From: CSSed11-175R1 sp041685735
GTDB lineage: Bacteria; Actinomycetota; Nitriliruptoria; Nitriliruptorales; Nitriliruptoraceae
Direction: 5' to 3'
NCBI GenBank assembly: GCA_041685735.1
Contig: JAWLFE010000007.1
Span: forward strand, 1 to 64,000
DNA length: 64,000 bases
In this document: positions 12,201 through 19,044 of the stretch, piece by piece
Numbering within the stretch: the stretch's first letter is position 1
Layout: the number at the start of each line of letters is the position of its first letter
Notes under the pieces: generated by a model
Databases searched by the model: none
The model's input: only the letters and a program-made list of their open reading frames with translations
Told to the model about the DNA's origin: nothing
Program-made: the position numbers and the translations under genes

Positions 12201-12298
12201 GCCAGGTCCAGGTCGCCGTCGTTGGCGATCGTGACCTCGAACTCGGCGTCCTCCCCGGGGGCGACGGCCGTGAGCTTCGGCGTGAGCGACAACTTCAC
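3209..12298 (-). CDS. Giant membrane-anchored carboxypeptidase-regulatory-like repeat protein (3,029 aa)
   Basis: This is the last and largest gene of the CIS operon. I chose the GTG at 12298 because the beta-domain begins there, in register with the two paralogues upstream; the frame continues to 12715 but that part overlaps the preceding gene and has non-protein-like composition. Residues 1-200 are two Ig-like beta-sandwich domains. About 211-235 is a single membrane span. Then comes a very long array, roughly twenty or more, of CarboxypepD_reg/Cna_B-like domains of about 80-100 residues with the pattern G-x-V ... G-x-P-x-x-G-V-x-V ... G-x-Y/F. The last 200 or so residues are an acidic Asp/Gly/Ser/Thr tail with six-residue GGTDxE-type repeats. 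Without a signal peptide, the N-terminus should be cytosolic and the array outside. Such domains usually serve as structural, adhesive or fibre modules; no peptidase catalytic domain is visible. Confidence 0.85.
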   Translation of the reverse strand: MKLSLTPKLTAVAPGEDAEFEVTIANDGDLDLAPTLTISGFDPQQITLPDELVVLDPGQVATAVVRIRVPLEANAGERRIGFTVTDPDGSHRQAAVTATMQVGDRPDVAVEVTPPTSRGRRSAKLQTILHNRSSDPIHVRLDGAGEGIEVSFYVDEITLDPGQDLPVPTRVERTRRSWFREIRHGALISVRSDGAPVTAAASFTQQPVLSPLFLKVVAFVMVLALWASAVVAITTHMNADDIPLAKFLVAPDFGDDQRDRIGARGVGFETDAIVQGTVDGPADPEGTSVVIERVAFGDAGTTDPQNGDGQTRLAALTSVRLPLGQVIDRIETTTDDRGTFRFADGLIAPAFYRVTATRPGFEVASRVVTTSEEEPEVDVELLLDPAAGSMSGSVTTTGGSPIGGADITITDGDLIYSATSATEGNVGSWSVSGIATPQTYEVIVRQRGFATATLSVDLDGGQQLTGVDAQLEGGLGTIRGRVTHRGEGVGGVRVALEGNPTERETTTLTEGELAGTFDFPALTFGTYQLTFSAPGWLTQTAEVVVDRGDVRVDVSDLRPSTAVVQGVVTQEVAPGGGCRYPDPEFPEQRSGAVLAPCGGVGVTLVGEDTTLRTTSATGDGSFQLSGVPGGEYLVRFERFGYVSQFYEVATEPGDILTLPGDAAAAPPPDDPDADAASLAQVADEDTIQMRLTAAVPDDAGRIQAVIRDAADPSEPFDPPAGTVITVDGQPDAVTETLAEGAFLISGLRAGAATVRIDAPGYDMRTEVVRVSAQDVSDAGIIDITALGSLALRITGGQSAVVGDAEVFVVPDPFVYEPDGRTPPRVEELDEDVSACTRSFELDGQDWTLDGLCASTDAVGDVEFTRSFGTGNFVLVTPTNQEDRADDTRFRATTVPLDHERLVRRVDIDSGSTTRLDPNLRRYAIVQGNVRAPSSIDEGLDAIDVERSDITFERVDEDGNVLPLPEGAPTPRLSGNDDQGSTLARGQYRIDRIPADVGETQFEWRLVISTNVGTFTRGPGQPEGFESIAGLQFNDTRTINAILQPNPEEVTFELRYRSANEVEADTPVPGALLRVRGTSVFEQLEQAPFFRPTSTTCPGSGCAVLGDFDFGWRDEDGNLVGDPRVVRSTVFTGDLTTQPEDDLWLASDGATPTGDFTIPPFFRPGPIRYEIYAPGFEPVELPPDDEASFELETPEEDADGNRPLIIEEVEMTALPRNVSGTITLDPAIADANIPAFMQDLDVTANADIFTGLSVTLDGVGVTPQEVTPGSDGSFSFPDPVTPGAFELSIEGDFDQAAYTDDFNRIVDRTVSITVPPAADPDFTIAAPDTQVDRTGVVRGQVLGRDAAGNSTGPRSGVEVTLQRAPFPIFAAPQFADIATLTTCDVPTDTTGGPGCSDGLVTFVEVDLGEFTSSFFGDLPAYLHRLRVEQAGFLTATSTNLELLGGTDGGTVGYRLVDPLVVDAYGEVTGSVNGIINYNDDADPLDVATGEVTVTLIDAVRDANGDPIVIEPDGQPVVAEPGGAPGEFVFPSTFEVPPRDGPLTGQECVPDGFGGLTCTAVAAVGDRYELLFESLDHESLITDQELTFGLNTETDVGTSTLQAEPASVAGLVSGPNGEVMYGPGGTEITVSIDRTQDAGFTPLTTTTTDPGDGTDAGSYAIADLVPGEYELTFFHDVNADDRRFASESQIITLAPGEARQLDVALSFEPATVSGTVSTRDFDGGAASPQDGVKVILTSPDGVPLETTTAGGGTYSFSDVEPDETETYTIEFSLDGYVTESHGALILLPNADATVNRTLTAEEVDVEVSLSSAVTTISPTDLDGVDVVATYDGPETPPGPGPVTAATSGGIATFSLAPGAWEFTVPDAATLDFPVRPHLDPGAEALTVPLNDGATLTATITLEPYFGASGTVVDGSDNLLDGVQVSVSDPDGVLVDGPVLIDPETTVAGGAWQVWLPNDVPTQGNREVLINFVLDGFADGEVEIDKNTYTGGSIDEAFTVELFGEPRDVVLTLTSVVGAAELVGLQIEADRDGTPNRTVSVVEIVDGDAVARFVGDDALAPGGWTLSSLDGGTLTLPHVDFAGVALNVPAGSDAFEPADPIAAFAEINGTVLSGADDLPLGGAEVAVTQGANGVTTTAVDGTWQVGAPELVATDLAWSATDHEPADRNVDGSLVTGARTEDVTLTPTDRDVVVSVTSSDGGGPLDGVTVTATRGTEPDTETVDGITGSTGEATLTLTPDTWTLTTSEATVLDPPHVDETGQSLTVSSGSGQVAETLTLTRYAQVSGTVQVSDYAGATGNDPPADATVTITQGGDPVSRPTVDTTDGTWSAFIPPGVDTTITVDAGEYDPDTIVQVDGYTGDNALGTTTLIATPITVEVTASDTDGATITEFEVTTTWDGTEPAPPSDPVYTTSGSTTSSGPVVLALAPGTWDIQADQPDLDSSTAFGVETETLGVGDPTRTVDISLDQNSVLWGRVVEYRGSEAVYLEGVRVQADREGESFWTRSTTAEEDGTNYRLRARSGTWRITATRDGETALVDDAFEIHKDSPESPRNELEIVLPTTTVDVSGQVVGESGAGVEGASITAVSGVGTVTATTDDEGRYTLAGLDNRQTWAVTFAPPPGYDAQPVTRYIALSGDTTVELALNQTLPTALGQIDLSITGGEPGQNVAVSLSEQTPFPTLNADGRIDRAVQLGGDGTAVIEFEDLVPGDGNSLPQNRFTLDIVPDGQDAIVRGNLDVAPGGTTLVEVDLGGIGVLTKEVELTLTSDGEPVTDADVRLSKDPLMLGPPVSPPDSNVYTFSSVEPGTWEVLADGYEDTSIEVPADDAESFSTTVSLTALPSEDDEEGLEANTQKGDPEDLDGQEADGQDADGAEGGTDGEGGTDGKGGTDSEGGTDGGSGTDGEGGSDNEDSPDPGSAGGDDVDSVDSTSDATDGDPADGTTGDTSEGPITDGTSDGTSDGTQDGQVDGSESSGSSSDGDDPDSSASSQGSFSGSDAGEEVEEDQAEDLDGDASDDGPEDAEPDESEPDDEPS
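3591..3698. repeat. Six 18-bp tandem repeats coding the acidic tail
   Basis: Six units of 18 bp, typified by GTGCCACCCTCGCCGTCG on the plus strand, run without interruption. On the minus strand they code Gly-Gly-Thr-Asp-Gly-Glu-type hexapeptides in the C-terminal tail of the 3,029-aa protein. Differences are mostly at third positions, so the repeat is maintained as protein sequence. Confidence 0.85.
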
Positions 12299-12344
12299 GG
12301 GCGGACTCCACGAGGGCTGGTCGGACGCTTGAGGTATCGGCAGG

Positions 12345-14822
12345 TCACAGCTCGACCTCGAGGTCGACGGTCTCGCCGGCACGCAGGAACAGGGTCTGGG
12401 AGGTGACGACCGGTCCCCCGGCGGGCACCTGGAACTCGACGATGTAGCTCTGGGGGGCATCCAACCCGACGATGTCGAAGGTCCCACCGGGCGCGGTGAC
12501 GGTCTGGGCAGCGACCTCGTTGGGGTACCCATCGAGGGTGTAGACCACGACCCCGACGCCGGCCTCGGGCACACCGTCACGGACCACCTGGCCGGAGATA
12601 CCGGCCTGGGCCTCCAACTCGATCGTCTCGAGCTCGAGTTCCTGCCCCGCCTGCAGATCGACGAGCAGCGTCTGGGGCCGTGAACCCGCCCGGGCGTAGG
12701 TGATGGTGTAGGCACCCGGCGGCAGGTCGTCGAACCGGTAGGCGCCCGGCGGCTGATCGCTGCTGCGGGTCACCCGTTCGACCGACGCGCTCTCCAGGGT
12801 GATGTCGACTCCACCGATCGGGCTGCCGGACGGATCGACCACGATCCCGCGGACCGACGCGTTGGCCGAGGCCAGCACCGCGTTGACGTCCGTGCGGTTG
12901 GCCTGCGCCCCGTCCTGCAGTTCGACCGACAGGGCCTGGGTCGCACGTCCCTCCTGGCTGAAGGTGACGGTGTAGGTGCCCGGGACCGGCAGGCCGGTGG
13001 CCAGCCAGCTGCCCACATCCCCCTCGCTGATCGACACCGTGGTGAACTCCTCCTCGGCGCCGTCGATGATGATGTCGACCCCGCCGAGCGGGGTGCCGTC
13101 GGGTGCCGTGACCCGGCCCGACAGGCTGCCGTTGTCGGAAGTCATCACCACGGAGACGTCATCGACCTGCTGCTGTTCGTCGAGGTTGAGCGTGACAGAC
13201 TCCGGGAAGAAGCCCTCCCGCGTGACCGACAGCGTGTAGGTCCCCGGGGTCGGCAGGCCACGCAGTTCGAAGATCCCGGTGTCATCCGCGCCGCTGAGGG
13301 TCCGCGTGACGAAGTCGGACGACCCGTCCGTGGCGGCGATATCGACGTTGGGCAGCGGGTTCCCTGCGGTATCGACCACCGATCCGGCGATCCGGCCGTC
13401 GCCGGTGCGCAGCAGGACCTCGATGCCGTCGCGCTGTTCGCCGGGTCGCAGGCTGACGGTCCGACGCTCGGTGGCGAACCCCTCCTTGGCGATGAGGATC
13501 TCGTAGGTCGAGGGCGTGGCGAGGTCGGTGAGGACGAACTCGCCGGTCGCATCGACCTCGAGCGAGGTGACGATGGCGGGGGTCGGCTCCAACTCGGAGC
13601 CCTCGATCGATCCGCCCGGGATCTCGGCGGCGACGACCGCACCCTCGACGTCCGCACCGATGACGCGTCCACTGACCGATCCCGGGCGCCCGGCCAGGGC
13701 GATGTCGAGGTCGATCAGGTCCGTATCGGGACCCAGTTCGATGACGTCCCCGTCGTTGAACGTCTCCCCGTCGGGGAACCAGACCTCGTCGAACCCGGCC
13801 ACCTCGACGCGCAGGTAGTACTCGCCCTCGTCGAGGGTCCCGAACCGGTAGGCGCCGGTCGAGCCGGTCACGGTCGCGTGCGTCGGGACCACGGGGTTGG
13901 AGGTGTCGAACAGTTGCACGGCGGCACCGTCGATGGGGCCCCCGGTGGTCGAGCTGACCTGCCCGCTGACGCTGGACGGGGCGGCGCGGGGGCCGATCGG
14001 GCGGTCCTCGCCGAGGCCCTGCTTGAGCAGTTGCTCGTTGGCTGCGGTCCGGTCGGCGACGTTGCCGAAGCTCAGCATGATGACGAACGCGAACAGCGTT
14101 GCGACGAAGAGCAAACCGAGCAGCGAGAGCACCGTGCGGCTGATCCGTGGCTTCTGGATCAGGACGAGCGGGACCATGACCGATGCCGCGCCACCGGTCG
14201 CCGTGATGGTCATCGGTCGGACGACCGGCATGCCGAACCAGGGACGCTTCCCGAGCGCCAGGACGTCCACCAGGGCCTGTTCGCCGGGCAGGATCTCGGT
14301 GGCCGGGGGCTCGAAGGTGACCTCGACCTTGCGCTCAGGTTCGTCGGCCACGAGCTTCGGCGTGAGCGTCGTGTTGCCGGTGTTGGCGATGTCGAGGACG
14401 AACCCCCCGGCTTTCCCGACGGTCTGCGAGTTCGGCTCTGCGGTCATCTGCAGACCGTCGCGGGCGGCCACCACCAGGTCGAAGCCGACCATCACGGTCG
14501 CGCCGTCCGCGAGGCCGGGTTCGCTGACCTCGATGGCCACCCGGCGGCGACCGGAGGGGAAGGTGTCCGGGAGCGCCAGCGACACGGTGACGGCCCGCCG
14601 CTCGCCCGGGAACAGGTCCAGGGACGTGTGGTCGACCGACACCCACTGCGCATCGAGGCCGAGGACCTCGACGGTGAAGGACCGGATCACCTCGTCGACG
14701 TTGGTGACCTCGACGGGGACCGTGGCGGCCTCGCCCAGACCGACGTGGACCTCGGGCGTACCGACATCGGCGCGGACCCGGTCGTCCCCACCGCTGACCC
14801 GTCGTCCGGGCATCCCGGTCAC
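12345..14822 (-). CDS. Membrane-anchored carboxypeptidase-regulatory-like protein (825 aa), CIS operon
   Basis: Paralogue of its two neighbours. Residues 20-220 are two beta-sandwich domains; the second carries the N-T-G-N-T motif and the GKRPWFG segment also found in the 735-aa protein. A basic patch (IQKPRISR) precedes a single membrane span at about 228-252, which predicts N-inside, C-outside topology. About six CarboxypepD_reg-like domains follow. Its start overlaps the upstream stop as ATGA (14819-14822), and 46 bp separate it from the giant gene. Similar proteins are often annotated as 'carboxypeptidase regulatory-like domain' or 'hydrolytic protein' in actinobacterial CIS clusters, but no hydrolase active site is seen. 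A role in docking the particle to the membrane is inference. Confidence 0.85.
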   Translation of the reverse strand: MTGMPGRRVSGGDDRVRADVGTPEVHVGLGEAATVPVEVTNVDEVIRSFTVEVLGLDAQWVSVDHTSLDLFPGERRAVTVSLALPDTFPSGRRRVAIEVSEPGLADGATVMVGFDLVVAARDGLQMTAEPNSQTVGKAGGFVLDIANTGNTTLTPKLVADEPERKVEVTFEPPATEILPGEQALVDVLALGKRPWFGMPVVRPMTITATGGAASVMVPLVLIQKPRISRTVLSLLGLLFVATLFAFVIMLSFGNVADRTAANEQLLKQGLGEDRPIGPRAAPSSVSGQVSSTTGGPIDGAAVQLFDTSNPVVPTHATVTGSTGAYRFGTLDEGEYYLRVEVAGFDEVWFPDGETFNDGDVIELGPDTDLIDLDIALAGRPGSVSGRVIGADVEGAVVAAEIPGGSIEGSELEPTPAIVTSLEVDATGEFVLTDLATPSTYEILIAKEGFATERRTVSLRPGEQRDGIEVLLRTGDGRIAGSVVDTAGNPLPNVDIAATDGSSDFVTRTLSGADDTGIFELRGLPTPGTYTLSVTREGFFPESVTLNLDEQQQVDDVSVVMTSDNGSLSGRVTAPDGTPLGGVDIIIDGAEEEFTTVSISEGDVGSWLATGLPVPGTYTVTFSQEGRATQALSVELQDGAQANRTDVNAVLASANASVRGIVVDPSGSPIGGVDITLESASVERVTRSSDQPPGAYRFDDLPPGAYTITYARAGSRPQTLLVDLQAGQELELETIELEAQAGISGQVVRDGVPEAGVGVVVYTLDGYPNEVAAQTVTAPGGTFDIVGLDAPQSYIVEFQVPAGGPVVTSQTLFLRAGETVDLEVEL

Positions 14823-17026
14823 GAGGTGTCCACACGCAGGGTGACATCTACGGTCTGCGCCGGGCCGAGGGTCTCCAGCACCGTCATCGTGCTGCCGTTC
14901 TCGGTCGTCACCGTGACGGTGTAGCTCCCGGGCGCCAGGTCGCCGATGCTGAACCGTCCCTGTTGGGCCGCCGGCGCCGATGCGCTGGTCGTCTGCCGGA
15001 CGGTCGATCCGTCGGAGACCTCGACCTCGGCGCCGGCGATCGGCTCGCCGGTCGCCGCATCGAGGACCTGCCCCGTGATGCGACCGACCGATGAGGTGAG
15101 CACCGCGTTCGCGGTCGCCTCCGGGGTATCGGCTCCCAGACTGACCTGGACGGTCTCGCGCGCGAAGCCATCGATATCGAAGCTGACGCTGTAGACCCCC
15201 GGCAACGGCAGCCCCGTGAGCCGGAAGCTGCCGACCGCGCCACTGGTCAACGTGTCGGTCGACAGGGTCTGCCCACCGCCCGACACGGTGACGGTCACGC
15301 CACCGAGGGGGCTACCGTCGGAACTCGAGGCCTGCCCGGTGATCACGCCGGTGGCATCCGACAGCACCACCGTGAGCCCGGAGACCGACTCGCCCGGACC
15401 GAGCTGCACGCCCTGGGTCTCACTGGCGAACCCGTCCAACTCGAACGTCAGGAGGTAGGTGCCCGGGGTCTCGAGGTCGTTGAAGGCGAAGGTGCCAACC
15501 TCGCCGCTGGTGGGCGTGGTCGTGCCGGCTTCCACGTCACCGTCGCGGGCGGTGACCTCCACCCCGCCGAGCGGCGTGCCGTTGCGATCGGTGACCGTTC
15601 CGGAGATCGCCCCGGCGGCAGCCGGGAGCCGGGTGGCGTTGAGCGCGACCTGTTCCCCGGCCGCGAGTTCCTGGGTGACCTCGACGGGAGCGAACCCGGC
15701 CGCGGTGTAGGTGATGCGGTAGGTGGCGGGGGCCGTGAGTCCCTCGGCACTCCAGAGACCGGCCTCGTCAGCGCTGAGCAGGATCGGGGGTTCTTCCTCC
15801 AGCAGGTCGATCGCGGTGACCTGGACATCGATGGCGGCCGGCGCCCCGTCCCCGGCCACCGCCTGCCCACCGATACCGCCGGGCAGACCGGTCAGCACGG
15901 ACGCTTCCGCCTCGGTCTCACCGGTGGCCGCGACGACCAGCTCACCTGCGGTCGCCGCCGTCGGGGCACCGGGCCACCACTGCTCCTCGAAGCCGGGGGC
16001 GCGCAGGCGCAGGCGGTAGCGCGCGGGGAGGAGGGCCGCGAGTTCGTAGCTGCCGTCGTCGTCGGTCGCGGTCGCGGTCACGAGCTGCCCGCGGGCGTCG
16101 AAGGCCTCCACGGTGACACGTTCGACGGGCTGACCGGTGCTGGCGGCGGTCACGGTGCCGGCAACCGTCCCGCCGACCGCCGCGGGATCCAGGTCCTCCA
16201 GGCCGTTGCCCTGCATGAAGGTCTCCGGGACCGACTTGGTCGGGTCCGCAGGTGCCAGGGCGGCCTGGACCCCGAACAGCATGGCCAGGGTCCACAACAG
16301 CACGATCAGCGCGAGCGTCAGCAGGGTGATGATGCCGGCGGTCAGGCGCGGCTTCTGACGGAACCGGACCTCGGTGGTCTCCTCGAGCCCGTCCCCCTCC
16401 GCCTCGATCGTGATGGTGTGCTCGACCGGCGAGCCGACCCACGGCCGCTTGCCGTGCGCGATGAGCAGGACGTAGGCGGTCTGGTCGACCCGGAGATCGA
16501 CCTGGCGGTCGCTCAGGGACAGGTCGAGGACCCGGTTGCCATCACGCGCCTGCAGCAGCAGGTCGAGTTCGGTGTTGCCCGTGTTCTCGACGAGGAGCTC
16601 GAAGCCACCCCGTTTCCCACTGGTGCGGATCGGTGGCTCGGCACGCAGGTCGACCTGGGAGTTCCGGGGCACCTCGACGGTCAGCGAGCGCTCGGCCGGA
16701 ACCGATGCGCCGGACCTTCCCGCCACGACCAGCAGACCTTCATGGGTCCCCGCCGGCAGGGTGGGGTGGAACCGGAGGTCGAGGGCCACCCGGATCGTCT
16801 CCTCCGGGAACAGCGTCAGCTCGGTCGGGGTCTGCACGATCTCCTCGGCCATCAGACCGAGCAGGCGGACGTCGATCTGTTCGATGACCGCGCTGGTGTT
16901 GTGGATCTCGAGCGTCACCGAGACGGGCTCGCCCACCGTCACCTGCACGGTGGGCGTCAGCAGCTCGACCCGCAGCTGCGGGCGCTGCAGGGCCTCTTCG
17001 AGCTCGAAGTCGCTCATGTCACTCAT
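14819..17026 (-). CDS. Membrane-anchored carboxypeptidase-regulatory-like protein (735 aa), CIS operon
   Basis: First of three paralogues at the end of the CIS operon. The N-terminal 220 residues form two Ig-like beta domains with the same N-T-G-N-T and HGKRPWVG signatures as the 825-aa paralogue. RFRQKPRLT precedes a membrane span at about 231-256. About five CarboxypepD_reg-like domains (G-x-V-T-D ... G-x-P-L-G-G-V-x-V ... P-G-x-Y) follow to the end. No signal peptide is present, so the N-terminal domains should sit in the cytosol, where they could contact the particle, with the repeat array outside. The start overlaps the end of the DUF4255 gene by 8 bp. Confidence 0.85.
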   Translation of the reverse strand: MSDMSDFELEEALQRPQLRVELLTPTVQVTVGEPVSVTLEIHNTSAVIEQIDVRLLGLMAEEIVQTPTELTLFPEETIRVALDLRFHPTLPAGTHEGLLVVAGRSGASVPAERSLTVEVPRNSQVDLRAEPPIRTSGKRGGFELLVENTGNTELDLLLQARDGNRVLDLSLSDRQVDLRVDQTAYVLLIAHGKRPWVGSPVEHTITIEAEGDGLEETTEVRFRQKPRLTAGIITLLTLALIVLLWTLAMLFGVQAALAPADPTKSVPETFMQGNGLEDLDPAAVGGTVAGTVTAASTGQPVERVTVEAFDARGQLVTATATDDDGSYELAALLPARYRLRLRAPGFEEQWWPGAPTAATAGELVVAATGETEAEASVLTGLPGGIGGQAVAGDGAPAAIDVQVTAIDLLEEEPPILLSADEAGLWSAEGLTAPATYRITYTAAGFAPVEVTQELAAGEQVALNATRLPAAAGAISGTVTDRNGTPLGGVEVTARDGDVEAGTTTPTSGEVGTFAFNDLETPGTYLLTFELDGFASETQGVQLGPGESVSGLTVVLSDATGVITGQASSSDGSPLGGVTVTVSGGGQTLSTDTLTSGAVGSFRLTGLPLPGVYSVSFDIDGFARETVQVSLGADTPEATANAVLTSSVGRITGQVLDAATGEPIAGAEVEVSDGSTVRQTTSASAPAAQQGRFSIGDLAPGSYTVTVTTENGSTMTVLETLGPAQTVDVTLRVDTS

Positions 17027-17771
17027 CGGCGGCGTTCTCGGCCCGCGCGGGGGGCTCCACGGTGACCTCGTCGTCCGGGTCGGCTTCGACCGAGTACCGC
17101 CCGGAGTCCTGGATGATCGCCGAGCCCCTGCGACCGATCACCCGTCCGCCGGCTGCGGAGGCGTCGGTGCGTCCGAACCGACGGCGGCGGCGGGACCGCG
17201 CCGCGGGCTCACGGGCATCGCTGGTGTACAGCTGCATCGAGGTGGGTGGATCGTTGGCCATGACCGGGACCGGCAGGCCCGTGGGGGTGTAGATCAACAT
17301 CTGGACCGCGGGCCGTGGCGGCACGGACAGGGCCGACCACAGCTGGGTCGCGGAGGTCGTCTCATCCGGCGCGAGCGAGAGGCTCGGCGCGGGCTTGGCC
17401 GCCCGCAGCGCATCGCTCAGGAACTCGACGGGGATGGCGCGGCTGGCTGCGAGCAGGTTCATGACCCGTCCCAGCAGGTCGTGTTCGACACCGGACCCGC
17501 CACCCCACACGCTGATGAGGTAGCGCGCCTCCACGACCGGCATCACGGGCTCACGTGCCAGGCCCCCGTCCTGTTCGATCAGCTTGCTGCCCGTCGAGGC
17601 GCGATCCTTCGAGGGCGTCAACGAGTACAGGAACAGGTTGAGCAGGGGTGTCGAACGGCGCGACTCCCAATCCCGTTCCGGCGGGTCGAACGAGATCTCC
17701 GCGACGCTCGCGGGCAGCGGCACCGCAGCACGGAGCCACTTCTCGAGGCAGCGGTCGAGTTCGTCGATCAT
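17019..17771 (-). CDS. DUF4255 tube terminator (cap) protein, Pvc16/Afp16 class (250 aa)
   Basis: The start at ATG 17771 gives MIDELDRCLEKWLRAAVPLP, typical of the family; an upstream extension in the same frame overlaps the zinc-ribbon gene. The core (1-180) contains the family pattern F-D-P-P-E-x-D-W, L-N-L-F-L-Y and Y-L-I-S-V-W-G with a later I-Y-T-P-T-G-L-P segment. DUF4255 proteins cap the end of the tube in Afp/PVC-type particles and anchor the sheath. This copy has an extra 60-70 residue Arg/Asp-rich C-terminal extension of unknown role. It lies 2 bp after the preceding gene, within the operon. Confidence 0.9.
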   Translation of the reverse strand: MIDELDRCLEKWLRAAVPLPASVAEISFDPPERDWESRRSTPLLNLFLYSLTPSKDRASTGSKLIEQDGGLAREPVMPVVEARYLISVWGGGSGVEHDLLGRVMNLLAASRAIPVEFLSDALRAAKPAPSLSLAPDETTSATQLWSALSVPPRPAVQMLIYTPTGLPVPVMANDPPTSMQLYTSDAREPAARSRRRRRFGRTDASAAGGRVIGRRGSAIIQDSGRYSVEADPDDEVTVEPPARAENAADE

Positions 17772-17773
17772 CG

Positions 17774-18493
17774 TCAGAGGCCGGCGAAGATCGACAGCAG
17801 CCACAGCGTCCCGGCGATAGCGAGCGCCGCTCCGGCCAGACCGGCAGCGACCACGAACGGCCACGTCACGCTCGGGACCACGTGGGGCATCGGGACGGGC
17901 ATCGGGACCTCGACCTTGACCGGCTCGGGTTCGGGAGGAACCGGCTTGGGCAAGGTGGCCGCGCAGCGCAGGCACGAGGTGATCCCGGGGTCGTTCATCT
18001 CACCGCAGTGCCAGCACGCCGACGCGCCCAACGCCTGACGACCGCCGGTACCCGGCAGTCGCCGGCGGGCACGGCGCTGCCCGTTGGCGCCGTCATCCGA
18101 CGGGGGTGCCGCCCAGAACACCGGGTAGTCGCACCGTGGGCAGAACCAGGCCGCCGTCGGCCGGGGCGAGGAGTCGCCGACGAGCACCAGCCCGCATCCC
18201 GGGCACTCGACCTCCACCTCGCTGTCGGTACCGGGGACTCCGGCGCCCCTCCCGTTCGAGGGTGTCTCAGCACGGCCCGGTGGCGGGGGCGCGACCTGGG
18301 GCGTCGGCGCATCGGGCCCGTCACCGACGTTGACCGCGTCGCCGGAGCGATGGTCGTGGGTCTGGGACGCGTCGGCGGTGTCGGAGGTCTCCGCACCCGC
18401 GACCGGCTGACCCGCCTGCTCGATGCGGTCGGCTTCGGCCTGTGATCCGGGGGTCGGCGGCAGGTTCGCTGGTGGCGCGGGCCGGTCGGTCAT
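17774..18493 (-). CDS. Zinc-ribbon, C-tail-anchored membrane protein in the CIS operon (239 aa)
   Basis: Residues 1-90 are polar and probably disordered. The middle has four CxxC pairs, CPGC and CPRC then CWHC and CLRC, which should make two zinc ribbons. A Pro/Glu/Val linker leads to a single C-terminal membrane span (about 212-234) with almost nothing after it, so the protein is tail-anchored with the zinc ribbons in the cytosol. It is coupled by ATGA overlap to the tail protein I gene and lies 2 bp before DUF4255. Classical Afp/PVC clusters have no such subunit. Recruiting the baseplate end or regulatory partners to the membrane is a reasonable inference; there is no direct evidence. Confidence 0.8.
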   Translation of the reverse strand: MTDRPAPPANLPPTPGSQAEADRIEQAGQPVAGAETSDTADASQTHDHRSGDAVNVGDGPDAPTPQVAPPPPGRAETPSNGRGAGVPGTDSEVEVECPGCGLVLVGDSSPRPTAAWFCPRCDYPVFWAAPPSDDGANGQRRARRRLPGTGGRQALGASACWHCGEMNDPGITSCLRCAATLPKPVPPEPEPVKVEVPMPVPMPHVVPSVTWPFVVAAGLAGAALAIAGTLWLLSIFAGL

Positions 18494-19044
18494 GCGACGT
18501 CCTTCTGCGGGTCGGCGATGGTCAGCGACACCCCGAGGTGGGCCGGGACCTCGTCACGGACGAGGTCGGCCAGTTCATGTTCACGCAGGTGCCCCGTCGA
18601 GGACACGACGACCTCGACCACCCAGGTCGACGGATCGGGCTCCGGCGCGTCGGGTCCGACCACGGCGCCCGGGTCGGTGACGGTGACGGGCCCGTCGGTG
18701 ATCGCCTCGAGCAGCATGCGCAGTCCGGCGGCGGTTCCTCGCCACGGCAGTGCACGTCCGAGGGCGGCCACGATCTGGCGTTGGTGCTCGGTCGGCAGGT
18801 GCTCATCGAGCACGTCGTACCCGAGCCAGCGCCCGAGGTAGGCCAACATGGCCGGGGTCGTGACGGTCGGGTCGGCGATGCGCTCGATCCCGTCGGCGCT
18901 CGCGCGCAGGGTCCCACCCAGCCGTTCGAAGATGGTGGTGAACCGGACGAGCAGATCGTCGTCCCGCATGCCGACGGGCAGTTGACCCACGAGCCAGCCC
19001 GGTGGGTACTCGGGTGGCGAGGAGACGCGGTCGGTCACGCTCAT
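18490..19044 (-). CDS. Baseplate/tail protein I (P2 gpI-like, Afp12 region) (184 aa)
   Basis: The start at ATG 19044 overlaps the stop of the baseplate J gene as ATGA (19041-19044). Features of the tail protein I family include P-P-G-W-L-V-G-Q-L-P near the start, a leucine-rich stretch with L-R-A-S-A-D, L-G-R-W-L-G-Y-D-V-L, and R-G-T-A-A-G-L-R-M-L-L-E. These CIS homologues connect the baseplate wedges to peripheral parts. Following the J-type gene is the standard order in phage P2 and CIS clusters. It is soluble with no membrane segment. The length is normal for CIS versions. Confidence 0.88.
   Translation of the reverse strand: MSVTDRVSSPPEYPPGWLVGQLPVGMRDDDLLVRFTTIFERLGGTLRASADGIERIADPTVTTPAMLAYLGRWLGYDVLDEHLPTEHQRQIVAALGRALPWRGTAAGLRMLLEAITDGPVTVTDPGAVVGPDAPEPDPSTWVVEVVVSSTGHLREHELADLVRDEVPAHLGVSLTIADPQKDVA

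Noticed and set aside
12299..12715. N-terminal extension of the giant protein to 12715
   Set aside because: That stretch lies antiparallel-free but out of frame within the 825-aa gene, is Ser/Arg/Pro-rich junk, and the domain begins at the GTG at 12298.
14819..17026. Metallocarboxypeptidase activity for the repeat proteins
   Set aside because: Only the regulatory-like beta domains are present; no zinc-peptidase HxxE...H motif was seen.
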